Shown here: positions 1 to 9,004 of the stretch, piece after piece
How positions within the stretch are numbered: position 1 is the first letter of the stretch
How the letters are laid out: every line of letters starts with the position of its first letter
From: Aeromonas sp. RU39B
GTDB taxonomy: Bacteria > Pseudomonadota > Gammaproteobacteria > Enterobacterales > Aeromonadaceae
DNA: 64,000 nt
Reading direction: 5' to 3'
Assembly (NCBI RefSeq): GCF_900156095.1
Contig: NZ_FTMJ01000007.1
Location: 62,001-126,000, forward strand
Translations under genes and position numbers: made by a program
The notes under the pieces: model-generated
What the model was told of the DNA's origin: nothing
Databases searched by the model: none
The model's input: only the letters and a program-made list of their open reading frames with translations

Positions 1-1039
1 AGCCGTGCAGACTGCCTGACGCGGTGCCATCAAAATAACCCCCCAGGTTACACAGACTGTACATGGCGCCGACCCCCATCAGGATCCCGCCCAGCATGCC
101 AGCCAGAATGGCGCCGTTGTGGGTCGGGCCTGCTTTGGGAGCGCCACTGAGGCAGTGCGCCAGCGCCGCACCGAGCACACCGAGAACAAACATGCCGATC
201 ATTGGGTTGGCCAGCAGGGGCTGCGCCAGCTTGGGGTTGCCGGCAAACAGGCCGAACAGGGAGCCAACGCGCAGGGAGAGATCATAGAGCGCGCCGGTGA
301 TGGTCCAGGCCGAACCATGCAGCGCCACTACGCTGGAGTTGAGCAGGGCAATGATGATCCCGCCGGTAAGCACAGTAAAGCGGCCGTCACGCCAGAAGGG
401 ATTGCCCTGACTCCATAAGGGCTGCAGCGTGCCGTGTCGGCGGAGTTCGACCTGACGGAAGATGAAATAGAGCAGTGCGATCAGCGCGAAGTTGAGCAGC
501 ATGCCGCTCCACAATCCGCCGGTCAGTTGCTTGAACAGGATCGGGTTACTGACAAAATGGCTGGCCATCCAGGGCTTGAGTGAGCCGCCGATCAGGGTGC
601 CGATGCAGTAGCAGAGCAGCACTAGCCAGAAACGGGGTTGTCCTTCACCACAGCGATAGAGAGTGCCGGTGGCGCAGACGCCGGCCAGCTGCATGCCGAT
701 ACCAAACAGGAACGCGCCGCCGACAAAGGGAATCCCGATGGGGACGATATTGCCGACCATGGGCTCGTCAAACAGGGAGTGGCCAAAGGAGAGTGCGGTG
801 GTGAACAGCAGCAGTTCGATGGCGATGGTGAGCAGGTGAATGCGCACATAGTAACTGTTGCGACGGGCCAGCAGCTCACGCCAACCAAAAACAATGCCAA
901 AGCGGCTGAAAGAGAGGGTAAATCCGAGACCAAGACCAATCAGTGCCATCCACACCCATTGGGCGCCCTGATGGATACCGAGATAATAAAGCGCTCCCCC
1001 CGCCAGAGCGGCGATGGGGAGCGACCATTGTCGGGACAT
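1..1039 (-). CDS. YeeE/YedE (TsuA-like) sulfur transporter, partial
   Basis: The 346 readable codons encode a very hydrophobic protein with about nine predicted membrane segments. The start is an ATG at 1039, and the 3' end runs off the window. Cysteines sit in the motif AGVCATGTLYRCGEG and again near the window edge in MYSLCNLGG, each at the end of a helix. This pattern is typical of the YeeE/YedE family, whose TsuA members import thiosulfate through paired cysteines in the inner membrane. Thiosulfate or another small sulfur compound is therefore the likely substrate, but the sequence does not prove which one. No sulfur-relay gene such as tusA is visible on this side, so the partner may lie beyond position 1. 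Confidence 0.85.
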   Translation of the reverse strand, partial: MSRQWSLPIAALAGGALYYLGIHQGAQWVWMALIGLGLGFTLSFSRFGIVFGWRELLARRNSYYVRIHLLTIAIELLLFTTALSFGHSLFDEPMVGNIVPIGIPFVGGAFLFGIGMQLAGVCATGTLYRCGEGQPRFWLVLLCYCIGTLIGGSLKPWMASHFVSNPILFKQLTGGLWSGMLLNFALIALLYFIFRQVELRRHGTLQPLWSQGNPFWRDGRFTVLTGGIIIALLNSSVVALHGSAWTITGALYDLSLRVGSLFGLFAGNPKLAQPLLANPMIGMFVLGVLGAALAHCLSGAPKAGPTHNGAILAGMLGGILMGVGAMYSLCNLGGYFDGTASGSLHG

Positions 1040-1134
1040 GTTGAAACTCCGTGGTGCTAAAAAGTCGGAGCATCCTAGGCAGGTTGAGCCGGCCTCCCCA
1101 TGACGGAGGTCAACTTGTCAGCGATTGGCGCCTC

Positions 1135-2430
1135 TTAACGCGACAGATTACGGATGGTCTGCGACACCGACTCGGCGCCCTCGATGATCTCCTCCATCAC
1201 GCTGGCAATGCTATTGGCCTGCTCTTGGCCGGTCTCGGCCTTTTGGCTGACCGACGCCACGGTCTGGGTGATACCTGAGGTGATCTCGGAGTTTTTGCTG
1301 ATCACGGTGGCAATCTCGCTGGTGGAGCTGGAGGTGCGGGCCGCCAGCTGGCGAACTTCGTCGGCTACCACGGCAAAGCCGCGTCCTTGATCCCCGGCGC
1401 GGGCGGCTTCGATGGCCGCGTTGAGTGCCAGCAGGTTGGTCTGATCGGCAATGCTGCTGATGGTCGAGATGATCGCCTCGATGTTGCGGGACTGGGCGTT
1501 GAGCTGCTCAATCTGCGCTGAGACCTGCTGCACCGTACCGTTGATATCGCGCGAGGTTGCGAGCACCTGATCGGTCAGCGTCTTGCCGCGATTGGCTGCC
1601 GTCAATGTGGTGGCGGTGACGGCGCCGGCTTGCTGCGACACTTCGCGGGCGGCATTGGCCTCTTCCACCCGGGCGGTGACATCACTGGCCAGTTTGACCA
1701 CTTTTATCACCTTGTTGTCGTGATCGAGGATCGGGTTGTAGGTGGCCTCCAGCCAAACCGGCTGACCACCGCGACCGATGCGCATAAACAGCCCAGACTT
1801 AAGATCGCCGGCTGCCAGCTCTTGCCAGAAACGCGGGTTGTCGCGGTAGAAGGCGTCATCGCACAACATGCGGTGATGCTTGCCACTAATATCGGACAGG
1901 CTGTAGCCAAAGCAGCGCAAGAAGTTCTGGTTGGCGGTGATGATGCGACCATCGGGCTCAAACTCTATGGTGGCCAGTGACCGATCCAGCGCACTCAGCA
2001 GCGCTTGGGCACGCTCGGCGGCCTCCTGCCGGGCGGTCACATCGGCGGCAATTTTGGCCACACCGACCACTCGCCCCGCTTCGATGATGGGGAAATAGCT
2101 CGCCTCCAGCCAGACGGTGCGGCCATCTTTGGCCTTGCGGGCGAAGCGGCCATGCTGCTCCTGTCCGCTGCGCAGGTCACGCCAGAAGGCTTCATAACGG
2201 TTACTTTGCACCTCTTCGGAAAGACAGAGAGTGCGGTGGTGCTGGCCCATCACCTCTTCACGGCGATAGCCCATGATGGCGAGAAACTGCTCGTTGACGG
2301 CGGTGACCGTCCCTTCCGGGGTGAATTGAATAAAGGGTACCGATGACTCGATGGCGCGACGAAAGGCCTGTAGTGCCTGATTTTCTGCCTTCAGTTGCTC
2401 AGATTCCTGGGTCGTTCGATTCCAAAACAT
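1135..2430 (-). CDS. Soluble PAS-PAS methyl-accepting chemotaxis protein (BdlA-like)
   Basis: A 431-residue receptor with no membrane segments. Two PAS domains lie at about residues 20-125 and 140-250. Both contain the repeated pattern of GR followed by VWLEA(S/T)Y and end in a DVTAR linker. A short MCP signalling domain follows (about 260-431), with the conserved hairpin core [15 protein letters not shown] and [15 protein letters not shown]. The start at 2430 is preceded by AGGA eight bases upstream; an in-frame extension to 2559 exists but has no comparable site. The architecture and length resemble BdlA of Pseudomonas, a cytosolic redox or energy sensor for biofilm dispersal. The input signal here is unknown; the PAS domains could bind heme or FAD. 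It is probably monocistronic. Confidence 0.9.
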   Translation of the reverse strand: MFWNRTTQESEQLKAENQALQAFRRAIESSVPFIQFTPEGTVTAVNEQFLAIMGYRREEVMGQHHRTLCLSEEVQSNRYEAFWRDLRSGQEQHGRFARKAKDGRTVWLEASYFPIIEAGRVVGVAKIAADVTARQEAAERAQALLSALDRSLATIEFEPDGRIITANQNFLRCFGYSLSDISGKHHRMLCDDAFYRDNPRFWQELAAGDLKSGLFMRIGRGGQPVWLEATYNPILDHDNKVIKVVKLASDVTARVEEANAAREVSQQAGAVTATTLTAANRGKTLTDQVLATSRDINGTVQQVSAQIEQLNAQSRNIEAIISTISSIADQTNLLALNAAIEAARAGDQGRGFAVVADEVRQLAARTSSSTSEIATVISKNSEITSGITQTVASVSQKAETGQEQANSIASVMEEIIEGAESVSQTIRNLSR

Positions 2431-2602
2431 CTCATGTTCCTCGCGATAGCCTAAACATTTATTTTTAACTCTTGTTTGTGGGCATAGTGCCAGTTTGTGA
2501 AGCGTGTTGTCATCAGTGTGGTCAGGTTTTGAGCTGATCGACAGAACGGGCGCGCACAAAATCCTATAATGGCGGCCAAGTCGCTGAGGAAATGGAGTTT
2601 TT

Positions 2603-3202
2603 GTGCGAAGGCTGGTCTGGATGGCGTGCTGGTTTCTGTTCTCGCCGGGATGGGGCGCCGAGCTTGATCCACTGACCGGCTGGTTGACGGGCTCTTTTTC
2701 TACCCGCCAGCAGGCAGAGAGTGATGAGCGTTTTGCCGCCGTGGAACTGCACAGTCGCGAGATCTGGCAGGGAGAGGAGAGCGATCGCTGGATCTATCTC
2801 GAACAGACCTTGCAGCAAAAGGCGGCCCATCCTTTTCGTCAGCGTATCTTTCGCTTGCGCGCCGGCAGCTTCGGTGAGGTGCGCATGACCGAATACACCA
2901 TGCCCAAAGCCAGCGATTTTCGTGGTGCCTGGCGCAATCCCGCCTTGCTGGCCAATCTCTCGGAAGCCCAACTGTCACGCCGCGAAGGGTGCGATATTGT
3001 GTTGCGTCGCCTGCCGACCGGCGATTATGAAGGGCGAAACCGGGTGGGTGAATGCCGCACCGACTTCGCCGGTGCCGACACGCTGGTGCAATATCTGTGG
3101 GTGGGACCGCTTTACCTGCGTATGCTCGATCGCGGCTATGATCAAGACGGCATGTTGCGCTGGGGCAGCCCCGGTGAGGGGTACTACTACCAGCGCCAGT
3201 GA
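2603..3202 (+). CDS. CpeT/CpcT-like (DUF1001) protein with signal peptide
   Basis: A 199-residue protein starting at GTG 2603 with GGAG seven bases upstream. Residues 1-19 look like a signal peptide ending at GWGAE. The mature part carries the family pattern [18 protein letters not shown] near the start, a WIYLEQ segment and a tyrosine-rich C-terminus. Cyanobacterial CpeT/CpcT proteins attach or handle bilin chromophores on phycobiliproteins. Nothing in this region makes phycobiliproteins, so the fold probably binds another hydrophobic or tetrapyrrole ligand in the periplasm; that is inference. It is divergent from the receptor upstream and convergent with the exporter downstream, and appears to stand alone. 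Confidence 0.75.
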   Translation: MRRLVWMACWFLFSPGWGAELDPLTGWLTGSFSTRQQAESDERFAAVELHSREIWQGEESDRWIYLEQTLQQKAAHPFRQRIFRLRAGSFGEVRMTEYTMPKASDFRGAWRNPALLANLSEAQLSRREGCDIVLRRLPTGDYEGRNRVGECRTDFAGADTLVQYLWVGPLYLRMLDRGYDQDGMLRWGSPGEGYYYQRQ

Positions 3203-3215
3203 TGCCGCTGCGCCG

Positions 3216-3848
3216 TCACCCGAGCCACGCCTTGGCGCTCTCCCACAGGATGGAGACACTCACCAGCATAAACAGCATGCCAGTGACCAGGTTGAGCGGC
3301 CGTTGTAGCCGGCTCAGCAGACGCTGGGCGCGCGCTGTCGAAAGGGTCCAGGCCAGCACCCCGAACCAGAGCAGTGAGAGCACAAACAGCTCAAAGGCCA
3401 GTAGCAAACGGGTGGTCATGTCCACCTCGGGTGTCACCATGGCCGCCAGCAGGCCGATAAAAAAGATCAGCGCCTTGGGGTTGAGCAGATTGGTGGCAAT
3501 CCCCTGACGCACACCCAGCAGCAGTGTGCCTTCACCACGGCCAGAGGCCTCCCAGCCTGCGTCTTGACCGCTGGCTGCGCGCAGGGCTCCCCAACCCAGT
3601 TTTCCCAGATAGATCGCCCCAACCAGCTTGACCGCCACAAACAGCAACGGCGCGCTGGCGATCAGCAGGCTGATGCCGGTGAGACTTAAGGTGGCGTGCA
3701 GCAGGATTGCCAGCGAAATACCGATGGCGGCGCCGAGGGCGCGTGGACGCTGCAGGCAGCTGCGCAGGATCAGCGCAAAATCAGGGCCGGGACTGGCCAG
3801 CGCAACCAGATGAATGGCGCCAAGGGTGAGAAACAGGGTGGTGTGCAT
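3216..3848 (-). CDS. LysE/RhtB family amino-acid exporter
   Basis: A 210-residue protein with about six membrane helices and the family signature SPGPDFALI at residues 19-27, followed by long hydrophobic runs and LLNPKALIFFIG in the middle. RhtB/LysE proteins export amino acids such as homoserine, threonine or leucine using the proton gradient. The substrate cannot be read from sequence. It ends 13 bases from the convergent CpeT-like gene and has no obvious operon partner. Length and signature fit the family well. Confidence 0.9.
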   Translation of the reverse strand: MHTTLFLTLGAIHLVALASPGPDFALILRSCLQRPRALGAAIGISLAILLHATLSLTGISLLIASAPLLFVAVKLVGAIYLGKLGWGALRAASGQDAGWEASGRGEGTLLLGVRQGIATNLLNPKALIFFIGLLAAMVTPEVDMTTRLLLAFELFVLSLLWFGVLAWTLSTARAQRLLSRLQRPLNLVTGMLFMLVSVSILWESAKAWLG

Positions 3849-3918
3849 GATGGGACGGCTCTCTTTTTAGCAGATAACCGTCCCAGTGTGACAAGGCGGG
3901 GATGCGCTGGCTTGTAAA

Positions 3919-4497
3919 CTATTGCGCGTTGCCAATCAGCTCATGGCTTTGGCGGATCTCGGCCAGCGCCCCGAGCAGGGACAGCGAGCTTTGGTGCTCT
4001 TCTTGTGTGGCTGCGGCGCAGGCATCTTCCACCACGACCACCCGGTAGTCGCGGTCATGGGCTTCACGCACCGTGCTCTGCACGGTCCAGGCGGTGCTGA
4101 CCCCGGCGACGATCAACCGTTCAATGCCGTTGGCGCGCAGTACCGCTTCCAGCCGGGTCGAGTAAAAGGCGCTGATGCGCGGTTTGTCGATGATGATGGC
4201 ATGGGGTGGAATCACCAGATCCGGATGAAAATCGGTGCCGCGGGTACCAAGTTCCAGTGCGCCGGCGCTGCGGGCCCGGCCGAAGAAAGGGGAGTGGGCA
4301 GGATGATCCCCGTAACCAGGCTGAAAGCCAACCCGCACCAGAATCGGTAACCAGTCAGCCACGCTGGCGTGGGCCAGCAGCCGGTTGGCAACGGCAATCA
4401 CGCCGCGCTCTTGGGCTTGGGGTGCCGAGCGGGCGACCTTGCCGTCCGGGTGCATGATGTCGATCTGATAGTCGATAGCGAGTAGCGCTGTTTTCAT
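3919..4497 (-). CDS. Isochorismatase-fold hydrolase lacking the catalytic cysteine
   Basis: A 192-residue protein of the isochorismatase-like family. Asp9 (LLAIDYQID) and Lys105 (IDKPRISAF) of the usual catalytic triad are present. The third position, normally Cys in the G-V-x-T-x-x-C-V pattern, is Thr138 (AGVSTAWTVQST). True isochorismatases also lack this Cys, whereas amidases such as nicotinamidase need it. The protein may therefore hydrolyse an ether or ester bond, or be non-hydrolytic. The start at 4497 is chosen because GGAGGA lies five bases upstream; a TTG twelve bases earlier overlaps that site. The AraC-type gene just upstream on the same strand could regulate it. Confidence 0.85.
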   Translation of the reverse strand: MKTALLAIDYQIDIMHPDGKVARSAPQAQERGVIAVANRLLAHASVADWLPILVRVGFQPGYGDHPAHSPFFGRARSAGALELGTRGTDFHPDLVIPPHAIIIDKPRISAFYSTRLEAVLRANGIERLIVAGVSTAWTVQSTVREAHDRDYRVVVVEDACAAATQEEHQSSLSLLGALAEIRQSHELIGNAQ

Positions 4498-4563
4498 GTT
4501 GTCCTCCAAGGATTGCTCCCCAGTGTGGCACAGGAGGCATTCTCAGGTGCGCTCAACAATCCA

Positions 4564-5367
4564 TCAGGACTTAGTCGGTAGCATTTGCTCCCGAAACTGG
4601 GCCGGAGTGAGGCCAAACGCCAGTCGAAAGCCATGGTGAAAATGGCTCTGGTCGAAAAAGCCCACCGCCAGCGCCACTTCACTTACTGACATGCCCTTGG
4701 TTAGCAGGCGCTTGGCCTGCTCGAGACGCAGCCGCTTGAGCCAGGCATAGGGGGTGAGACCGGTGCGTTTTTTGAACTGGCGCAGAAAGGCAAAGCGCTC
4801 CATCCCGATGTGAGCAGCCAGATCTTCCAGCGCGTGGCGAGCATCAAGGTTGGCCAGCAGCATATCGCGCAGGTAATGCAGTTGAGGATCGGCCAGCGCA
4901 TGAGGAGCCGCCGGCAGAGCAAACAGGCGCTCGAGCAGTTCCAGCAGCATGCCTTCTGCTTGCAGCGGATCGCACGTCGGATGTTCCAGCGCCTGATGCA
5001 ATCGGCCAAACCCTTGATAGAGATCCTGACGCTCGAGCAGTGGCGTGGTGAAAAAGCGCTCCTCACCTAGCCAGCCAAGCATCTGCGCCGGGTTGATGGA
5101 AAATACCCGCACCGTATAGCCTTCCGGCATCAGGCTCAGGCCATCGTGCATCTCATCCGGATTGACCACCGACAAGCGGCCGCTCACCAGTTCGTGGCTG
5201 CCGCCTTTGTGGATAAACTTCTGCCCACCCTGTTGCACCAGCCCGATGTGGTAATCGAGGTGCACATGGCGGCCATAGCTGAACTCCCGATGATGGGCAC
5301 GGCAGAGCTCCACCCCGGGAAGGTGGGGCGTCTGCCAGTAACGGATGGAAGGGTTGGCGCTTTGCAT
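4564..5367 (-). CDS. AraC family transcriptional regulator
   Basis: About 267 residues: an N-terminal cupin-like AraC_binding domain (about 15-150) and a C-terminal pair of helix-turn-helices (about 165-265). Landmarks are LEDLAAHIGMERFAFLRQFK and VALAVGFFDQSHFHHGF, the two recognition-helix regions. The ligand is unknown; the histidine-rich N-terminus (RHVHLDYH) is normal for the cupin fold. The start at 5367 follows a weak GGAAG and may be a few codons off. It lies 40 bases downstream of rarD and 66 bases upstream of the isochorismatase-like gene, all on the minus strand, so local control of either neighbour is plausible. Confidence 0.85.
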   Translation of the reverse strand: MQSANPSIRYWQTPHLPGVELCRAHHREFSYGRHVHLDYHIGLVQQGGQKFIHKGGSHELVSGRLSVVNPDEMHDGLSLMPEGYTVRVFSINPAQMLGWLGEERFFTTPLLERQDLYQGFGRLHQALEHPTCDPLQAEGMLLELLERLFALPAAPHALADPQLHYLRDMLLANLDARHALEDLAAHIGMERFAFLRQFKKRTGLTPYAWLKRLRLEQAKRLLTKGMSVSEVALAVGFFDQSHFHHGFRLAFGLTPAQFREQMLPTKS

Positions 5368-5407
5368 CTTCCATTCATAGCCCAGTTGTTGGCCGGCGGC
5401 TTGTAAA

Positions 5408-6304
5408 TTATTGCGCCGGTTGCTCGCGGCGCCCGCTGCGAATGCCATCAAGACTGAACAGCACCAGCGCGCTCCAGATGCAGGCGAAGGTAATCACCTT
5501 GTCGTGGCTGAGGTGTTCGCCATATTGGGTGACGGCCAGCAAGAAGGTGAGGCTGGGGCTGATGTACTGGAAAAAGCCCAAGGTCGAGAAGCGCAAGCGG
5601 GTGGCGGCTGCGGTGAAGCAGAGCAGCGGCGCCGTGGTAATCAGGCCCGCGGCGATCAGCAGCAGATTGAGGCTCAGCGCATTGTCGCCCATGTGGCTGG
5701 TGGCGCTGTCGGCAATGCCCCACAAATAGATGGCCGCAGCCGGCAGTAGCACGAGCGTCTCCATCAGCAGACCGGTCAAGGCATCGAGGGCCAGTTTTTT
5801 GCGGATCAGGCCATAGCAGGCAAACGACACCGCCAGCACCAGCGCAATCCACGGCAGGGAGCCAAAGGCAATCAGCTGCACACCAACCCCGATGGCCGCC
5901 ATCGCAACGGCCGCCCACTGCAGGCGGCGCAGTCGTTCGCCGAGAAACAACATCCCCAGCACCACGTTGAGCAGCGGGTTGATGTAATAGCCCAGGCTGG
6001 TGTCGAGCATATGGCCATTGTTAACGGCCCAGATAAACAGCAGCCAGTTGGCGCCGATCAGCAGCGAGGTGAGGGTCAATAACAGCAGCAGACGCGGCCG
6101 GCCCAGCACCATCTGTACCTTGTGCCACTGGCGTTTAGCCAGCACCAGAACGAGCAGCAGGACGAACGACCAGATGATGCGGTGGGTGAGGATTTCACCG
6201 GCAGGCACTTCGGTTAGATGTTTGAAGTAGATGGGGGCCAGACCCCACAGGGTATAGGCGCTCAGAGCGAATATAACGCCCTGGCGCTGGATGGCAGGTT
6301 GCAT
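5408..6304 (-). CDS. rarD: RarD family EamA/DMT permease
   Basis: A 298-residue inner-membrane protein with ten predicted helices in two EamA halves. The N-terminus (YTLWGLAPIYFKHL) and the segment LGYYINPLLNVVLGMLF are characteristic of RarD, once linked to chloramphenicol sensitivity in E. coli. Transport substrate and physiology are not established for the family. The length is standard (E. coli RarD 296 residues). It is the first gene of a minus-strand run that continues into the AraC regulator. Confidence 0.9.
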   Translation of the reverse strand: MQPAIQRQGVIFALSAYTLWGLAPIYFKHLTEVPAGEILTHRIIWSFVLLLVLVLAKRQWHKVQMVLGRPRLLLLLTLTSLLIGANWLLFIWAVNNGHMLDTSLGYYINPLLNVVLGMLFLGERLRRLQWAAVAMAAIGVGVQLIAFGSLPWIALVLAVSFACYGLIRKKLALDALTGLLMETLVLLPAAAIYLWGIADSATSHMGDNALSLNLLLIAAGLITTAPLLCFTAAATRLRFSTLGFFQYISPSLTFLLAVTQYGEHLSHDKVITFACIWSALVLFSLDGIRSGRREQPAQ

Positions 6305-6376
6305 GAAACGACGCCTTGGTGATGAAGATCACAAAGGGGTACTGTAACCGCAAGCCGGTATCGAGTTAAAGCATTG

Positions 6377-6547
6377 TTAGCGGCCGCCGCGCCGGATGCT
6401 GGCCACATCCTTAAGCAGCCACAACATCAGGGCTATCCCCGATATCCAGGGGCCCCAGGTAATGTAGGCTTCGCCCTGACCGAGCGCATAAAACAGCAGC
6501 GGCAGGCCGATCACCAGAAACAGCACACTTCCCATAAAGAACAGCAT
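6377..6547 (-). CDS. Small two-helix membrane protein (56 aa)
   Basis: An intact 56-codon frame between puuC and rarD. It begins MLFFMGSVLFLVIGLP and has two hydrophobic stretches (about residues 5-22 and 30-45), then a basic tail ending IRRGGR. Codon use is like that of its neighbours. No clear ribosome binding site precedes the first ATG: the upstream sequence is an AT-rich run. The true start may be the second ATG, or the frame may be fortuitous. I do not recognise the family. The composition (two helices, positive C-terminus) argues for a genuine small membrane protein. Confidence 0.5.
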   Translation of the reverse strand: MLFFMGSVLFLVIGLPLLFYALGQGEAYITWGPWISGIALMLWLLKDVASIRRGGR

Positions 6548-6634
6548 GGTTTTTTAATTTTTCGTTTAGATTTAATGGTTTGCTTCGACGTCGATTATAT
6601 CGAACAGGTCCGATGAGGGAAGGGCCAGAAATGG

Positions 6635-6659
6635 AAAAAGGGGAATTGCATCCCTTTTT
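6635..6659 (-). terminator. Rho-independent terminator of puuC
   Basis: On the minus strand a stem AAAAAGGG/CCCCTTTTT with an eight- to nine-base loop lies just after the puuC stop codon. The U-rich right arm makes it a plausible terminator. Confidence 0.6.
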
Positions 6660-6682
6660 GCTGACAGATAGCAGAAATGACC

Positions 6683-8179
6683 TTAACCGAGCTGGATCCA
6701 GGTACTTTTTAACTCGGTGTACTTCTCCAGGGCGTGAATAGACTTGTCGCGACCATTACCGGATTGCTTGTAACCGCCAAACGGCATGGTCATGTCGCCA
6801 CCGTCCCAGTTGTTGACGAAGACGGTGCCGGCGCGCAGGGCGCGCGAAACCTTCACCGCGTTATCGAGGTTGCTGGTCCAGACTCCGGCTGCCAGCCCAT
6901 AACAGGTGTCGTTGCCCAGACGGATGGCGTCATCCAGCGTATCGAAACCGGTGATCACCAGTACCGGGCCGAAGATCTCCTCGCGAAAGATGCGCATATC
7001 CGGGGTGACGTTATCAAACAGGGTTGGGCTGATGTAGTAACCGCCGCTCTCAACGCGGGTTCGCTCCCCGCCGAGCAGCAGCGTCGCGCCCTGCTCCTTG
7101 CCCGATTCGATGTAGCGCAGCACCTGATTCATCTGCACCTCATCAACCATGGCGCCGATGCGGGTGGCTGGATCGAGCGGATTGCTGCTGACCCACTCGC
7201 GGGCGTAGTGCACCACCTTGGCCACAAATTCGGCCTTGATGCTGTTTTGCACCAGCAGGCGCGAGGCCGCCGTACACACTTCACCCTGGTTGTAGAAGAT
7301 GGCACCGACGGCGCTGCGGGCTGCCTGATCGAGATCGGCGGCATCGGCCAGCACGATATTGGGGCTCTTGCCGCCACACTCCATAAAGGCGCGCTTGAGG
7401 TTGGATTTGCCGGCGCACTCCATCAGATGCTTGCCGACCTTGGTCGAGCCGGTGAAGGTGATGCAGTCGATGTCCATGTGCATGGCGAGCGCTTCGCCCA
7501 CGCTGTGGCCAAAGCCCGGCAGCACGTTGAACACCCCATCGGGGATGCCGGCCTCTTTAGCCAGCGCCGCGATACGGATGGCGGTAAGCGGGGATTTTTC
7601 CGACGGCTTGAGGATCACCGAGTTACCGGTCGCCAGCGCCGGACCGAGCTTCCAGCAGGCCATCACCAGTGGGAAGTTCCACGGTACGATGGCGGTGACG
7701 ATACCGAGCGGCTCACGGGTGACCAGCGCCAGCGCCGACTCTTCCACCGGCGCCACCTGGTCATAAATCTTGTCGATTGCCTCGCCATTCCAGGCGATGC
7801 AGTTGGCCGAGGCCGGGGCGTCATAGCCCATGGCATCGCCGATCGGCTTGCCCATATCAAGAGATTCAAGCAGTGCCAGCTCTTCCAGATGATCGTGCAT
7901 CAGCGCCGCAAAACGCTGCATCACCAGCTTGCGCTGCTTGGGGGATTGGCCGGCCCAGGTGCGGGCCTCGAAGGCGCGACGGGCGGCCTGTACCGCCAGC
8001 TCGGCATCGGCAGCATCGCATGAGGCCACCTTGGCCAGCAGTTGGCCATTGGCCGGGTTGATGCAATCAAACGTCGCGCCCGAGCGGGCTGCAACATAGG
8101 CGCCATCAATAAAGGCGCGGCCTTCGATGGCGAGATCGGCGGCGCGTCGTTGCCAGTCGGCCAGCGTCAGAGTGGTCAT
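6683..8179 (-). CDS. puuC: Aldehyde dehydrogenase PuuC
   Basis: A 498-residue NAD(P)-dependent aldehyde dehydrogenase. It has the Rossmann motif FTGSTKVG, the catalytic cysteine in QGEVCTAASR and the general base in FMECGGKSP (Cys replaces the usual Leu after Glu). The length and the N-terminal TLADWQRRAADL match PuuC, which oxidises gamma-glutamyl-gamma-aminobutyraldehyde in the E. coli Puu pathway and also accepts 3-hydroxypropanal and 3-aminopropanal. Adjacent puuR and the divergent beta-alanine transaminase support a role in polyamine or aminoaldehyde catabolism. It follows puuR on the same strand after a 93-base gap. Confidence 0.9.
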   Translation of the reverse strand: MTTLTLADWQRRAADLAIEGRAFIDGAYVAARSGATFDCINPANGQLLAKVASCDAADAELAVQAARRAFEARTWAGQSPKQRKLVMQRFAALMHDHLEELALLESLDMGKPIGDAMGYDAPASANCIAWNGEAIDKIYDQVAPVEESALALVTREPLGIVTAIVPWNFPLVMACWKLGPALATGNSVILKPSEKSPLTAIRIAALAKEAGIPDGVFNVLPGFGHSVGEALAMHMDIDCITFTGSTKVGKHLMECAGKSNLKRAFMECGGKSPNIVLADAADLDQAARSAVGAIFYNQGEVCTAASRLLVQNSIKAEFVAKVVHYAREWVSSNPLDPATRIGAMVDEVQMNQVLRYIESGKEQGATLLLGGERTRVESGGYYISPTLFDNVTPDMRIFREEIFGPVLVITGFDTLDDAIRLGNDTCYGLAAGVWTSNLDNAVKVSRALRAGTVFVNNWDGGDMTMPFGGYKQSGNGRDKSIHALEKYTELKSTWIQLG

Positions 8180-8272
8180 GTTCGCTCCTTGAACAATAGG
8201 CTCATGATTGCATCACTATGCTAAACATTCCGCCCCTTGTAAATCCGGATTGTAACAATTCGGTAAACAGGG

Positions 8273-8815
8273 TCAGAAGGTCGCCGGGGTATTGGCCGAG
8301 ATCAGCACGCACTCCTGCTCGCCGACGTTGCGAAAACGGTGCGGCGTTCGGCTGTCGAAGTAGTAGCCATCGCCCGGCTGCAGCAGATAGACATGCTCAC
8401 CCACCGTCACCTCGGCGTGGCCGGCGATGATGATGCCGCACTCTTCACCGTCGTGCGTCAGCATCTCGGCCCCGGTATCGGCGCCCGGTGGCAGCACTTC
8501 CTTGAGCATTCCGATGGCGCGATTGGCCCGGCTGTGGCCGACCAGGCGGTAGCTGATGGGGTGCGAGCCCAGGTCAGGCATATCCTCGGCGCGGAAGATG
8601 ACCTCGGTATCCATCTCGGTCTCTTCGGTAAAGAAACTGGCGAGGGTCATGGGGATGCCTTCCAGCACTTTGCGCAGTGAGGCCACCGAGGGGCTCACCT
8701 GGTTCTTTTCAATTTGCGAGATGAATCCGTTGGTCACCCCGGAGCGTTTCGCCAGCTCGCGCTGGGAAAGTCCGGCACGGGTACGTACCGCCTTGAGGCG
8801 GTTGCCGATATCCAT
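8273..8815 (-). CDS. puuR: PuuR-type XRE-cupin repressor
   Basis: A 180-residue regulator: an XRE helix-turn-helix at about residues 4-58 (LSQRELAKRSGVTNGFISQI) and a C-terminal cupin at about 105-175 (HDGEECGIIIAGHAEV, PHRFRN). This is the PuuR layout; in E. coli PuuR represses the putrescine utilisation genes and is released by putrescine. GGAG lies nine bases before ATG 8815, and a TTG one codon earlier is an equal candidate start. It sits between puuC and the divergent transaminase gene, and probably controls both through the 8819-9004 intergenic region. Confidence 0.88.
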   Translation of the reverse strand: MDIGNRLKAVRTRAGLSQRELAKRSGVTNGFISQIEKNQVSPSVASLRKVLEGIPMTLASFFTEETEMDTEVIFRAEDMPDLGSHPISYRLVGHSRANRAIGMLKEVLPPGADTGAEMLTHDGEECGIIIAGHAEVTVGEHVYLLQPGDGYYFDSRTPHRFRNVGEQECVLISANTPATF

Positions 8816-8944
8816 CAATAGAGACTCCGTCTGTCTGTTACTTGCTTGTTTACTATTATTTGAAATGTGTTAATTATCGTATAACACCGTGACCGGTTGG
8901 ACCAACCAAACAGGGGGCAGGACGGCCCCCTTATACCGCCATCC

Positions 8945-8988
8945 GGTGTTTAATTTAATAGTCGAAATCACAAAAATTACTAAACACC
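8945..8988. promoter_or_regulatory. Inverted GGTGTTTA/TAAACACC pair, candidate PuuR operator
   Basis: GGTGTTTA at 8945-8952 is exactly inverted as TAAACACC at 8981-8988, centres 36 bp apart, in the puuR-transaminase intergenic space. A related TGCTAAACAT lies upstream of puuC (8219-8228). The spacing suggests two half-sites for a dimer or tetramer rather than an RNA hairpin. Assignment to PuuR is by position only. Confidence 0.35.
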
Positions 8989-9004
8989 TTAGGATGAGGT
9001 GAGT

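Noticed and set aside
6734-8023. A 429-codon plus-strand open frame
   Set aside because: It lies wholly opposite puuC, which has all aldehyde dehydrogenase motifs. The predicted product is His/Arg-rich and family-less.
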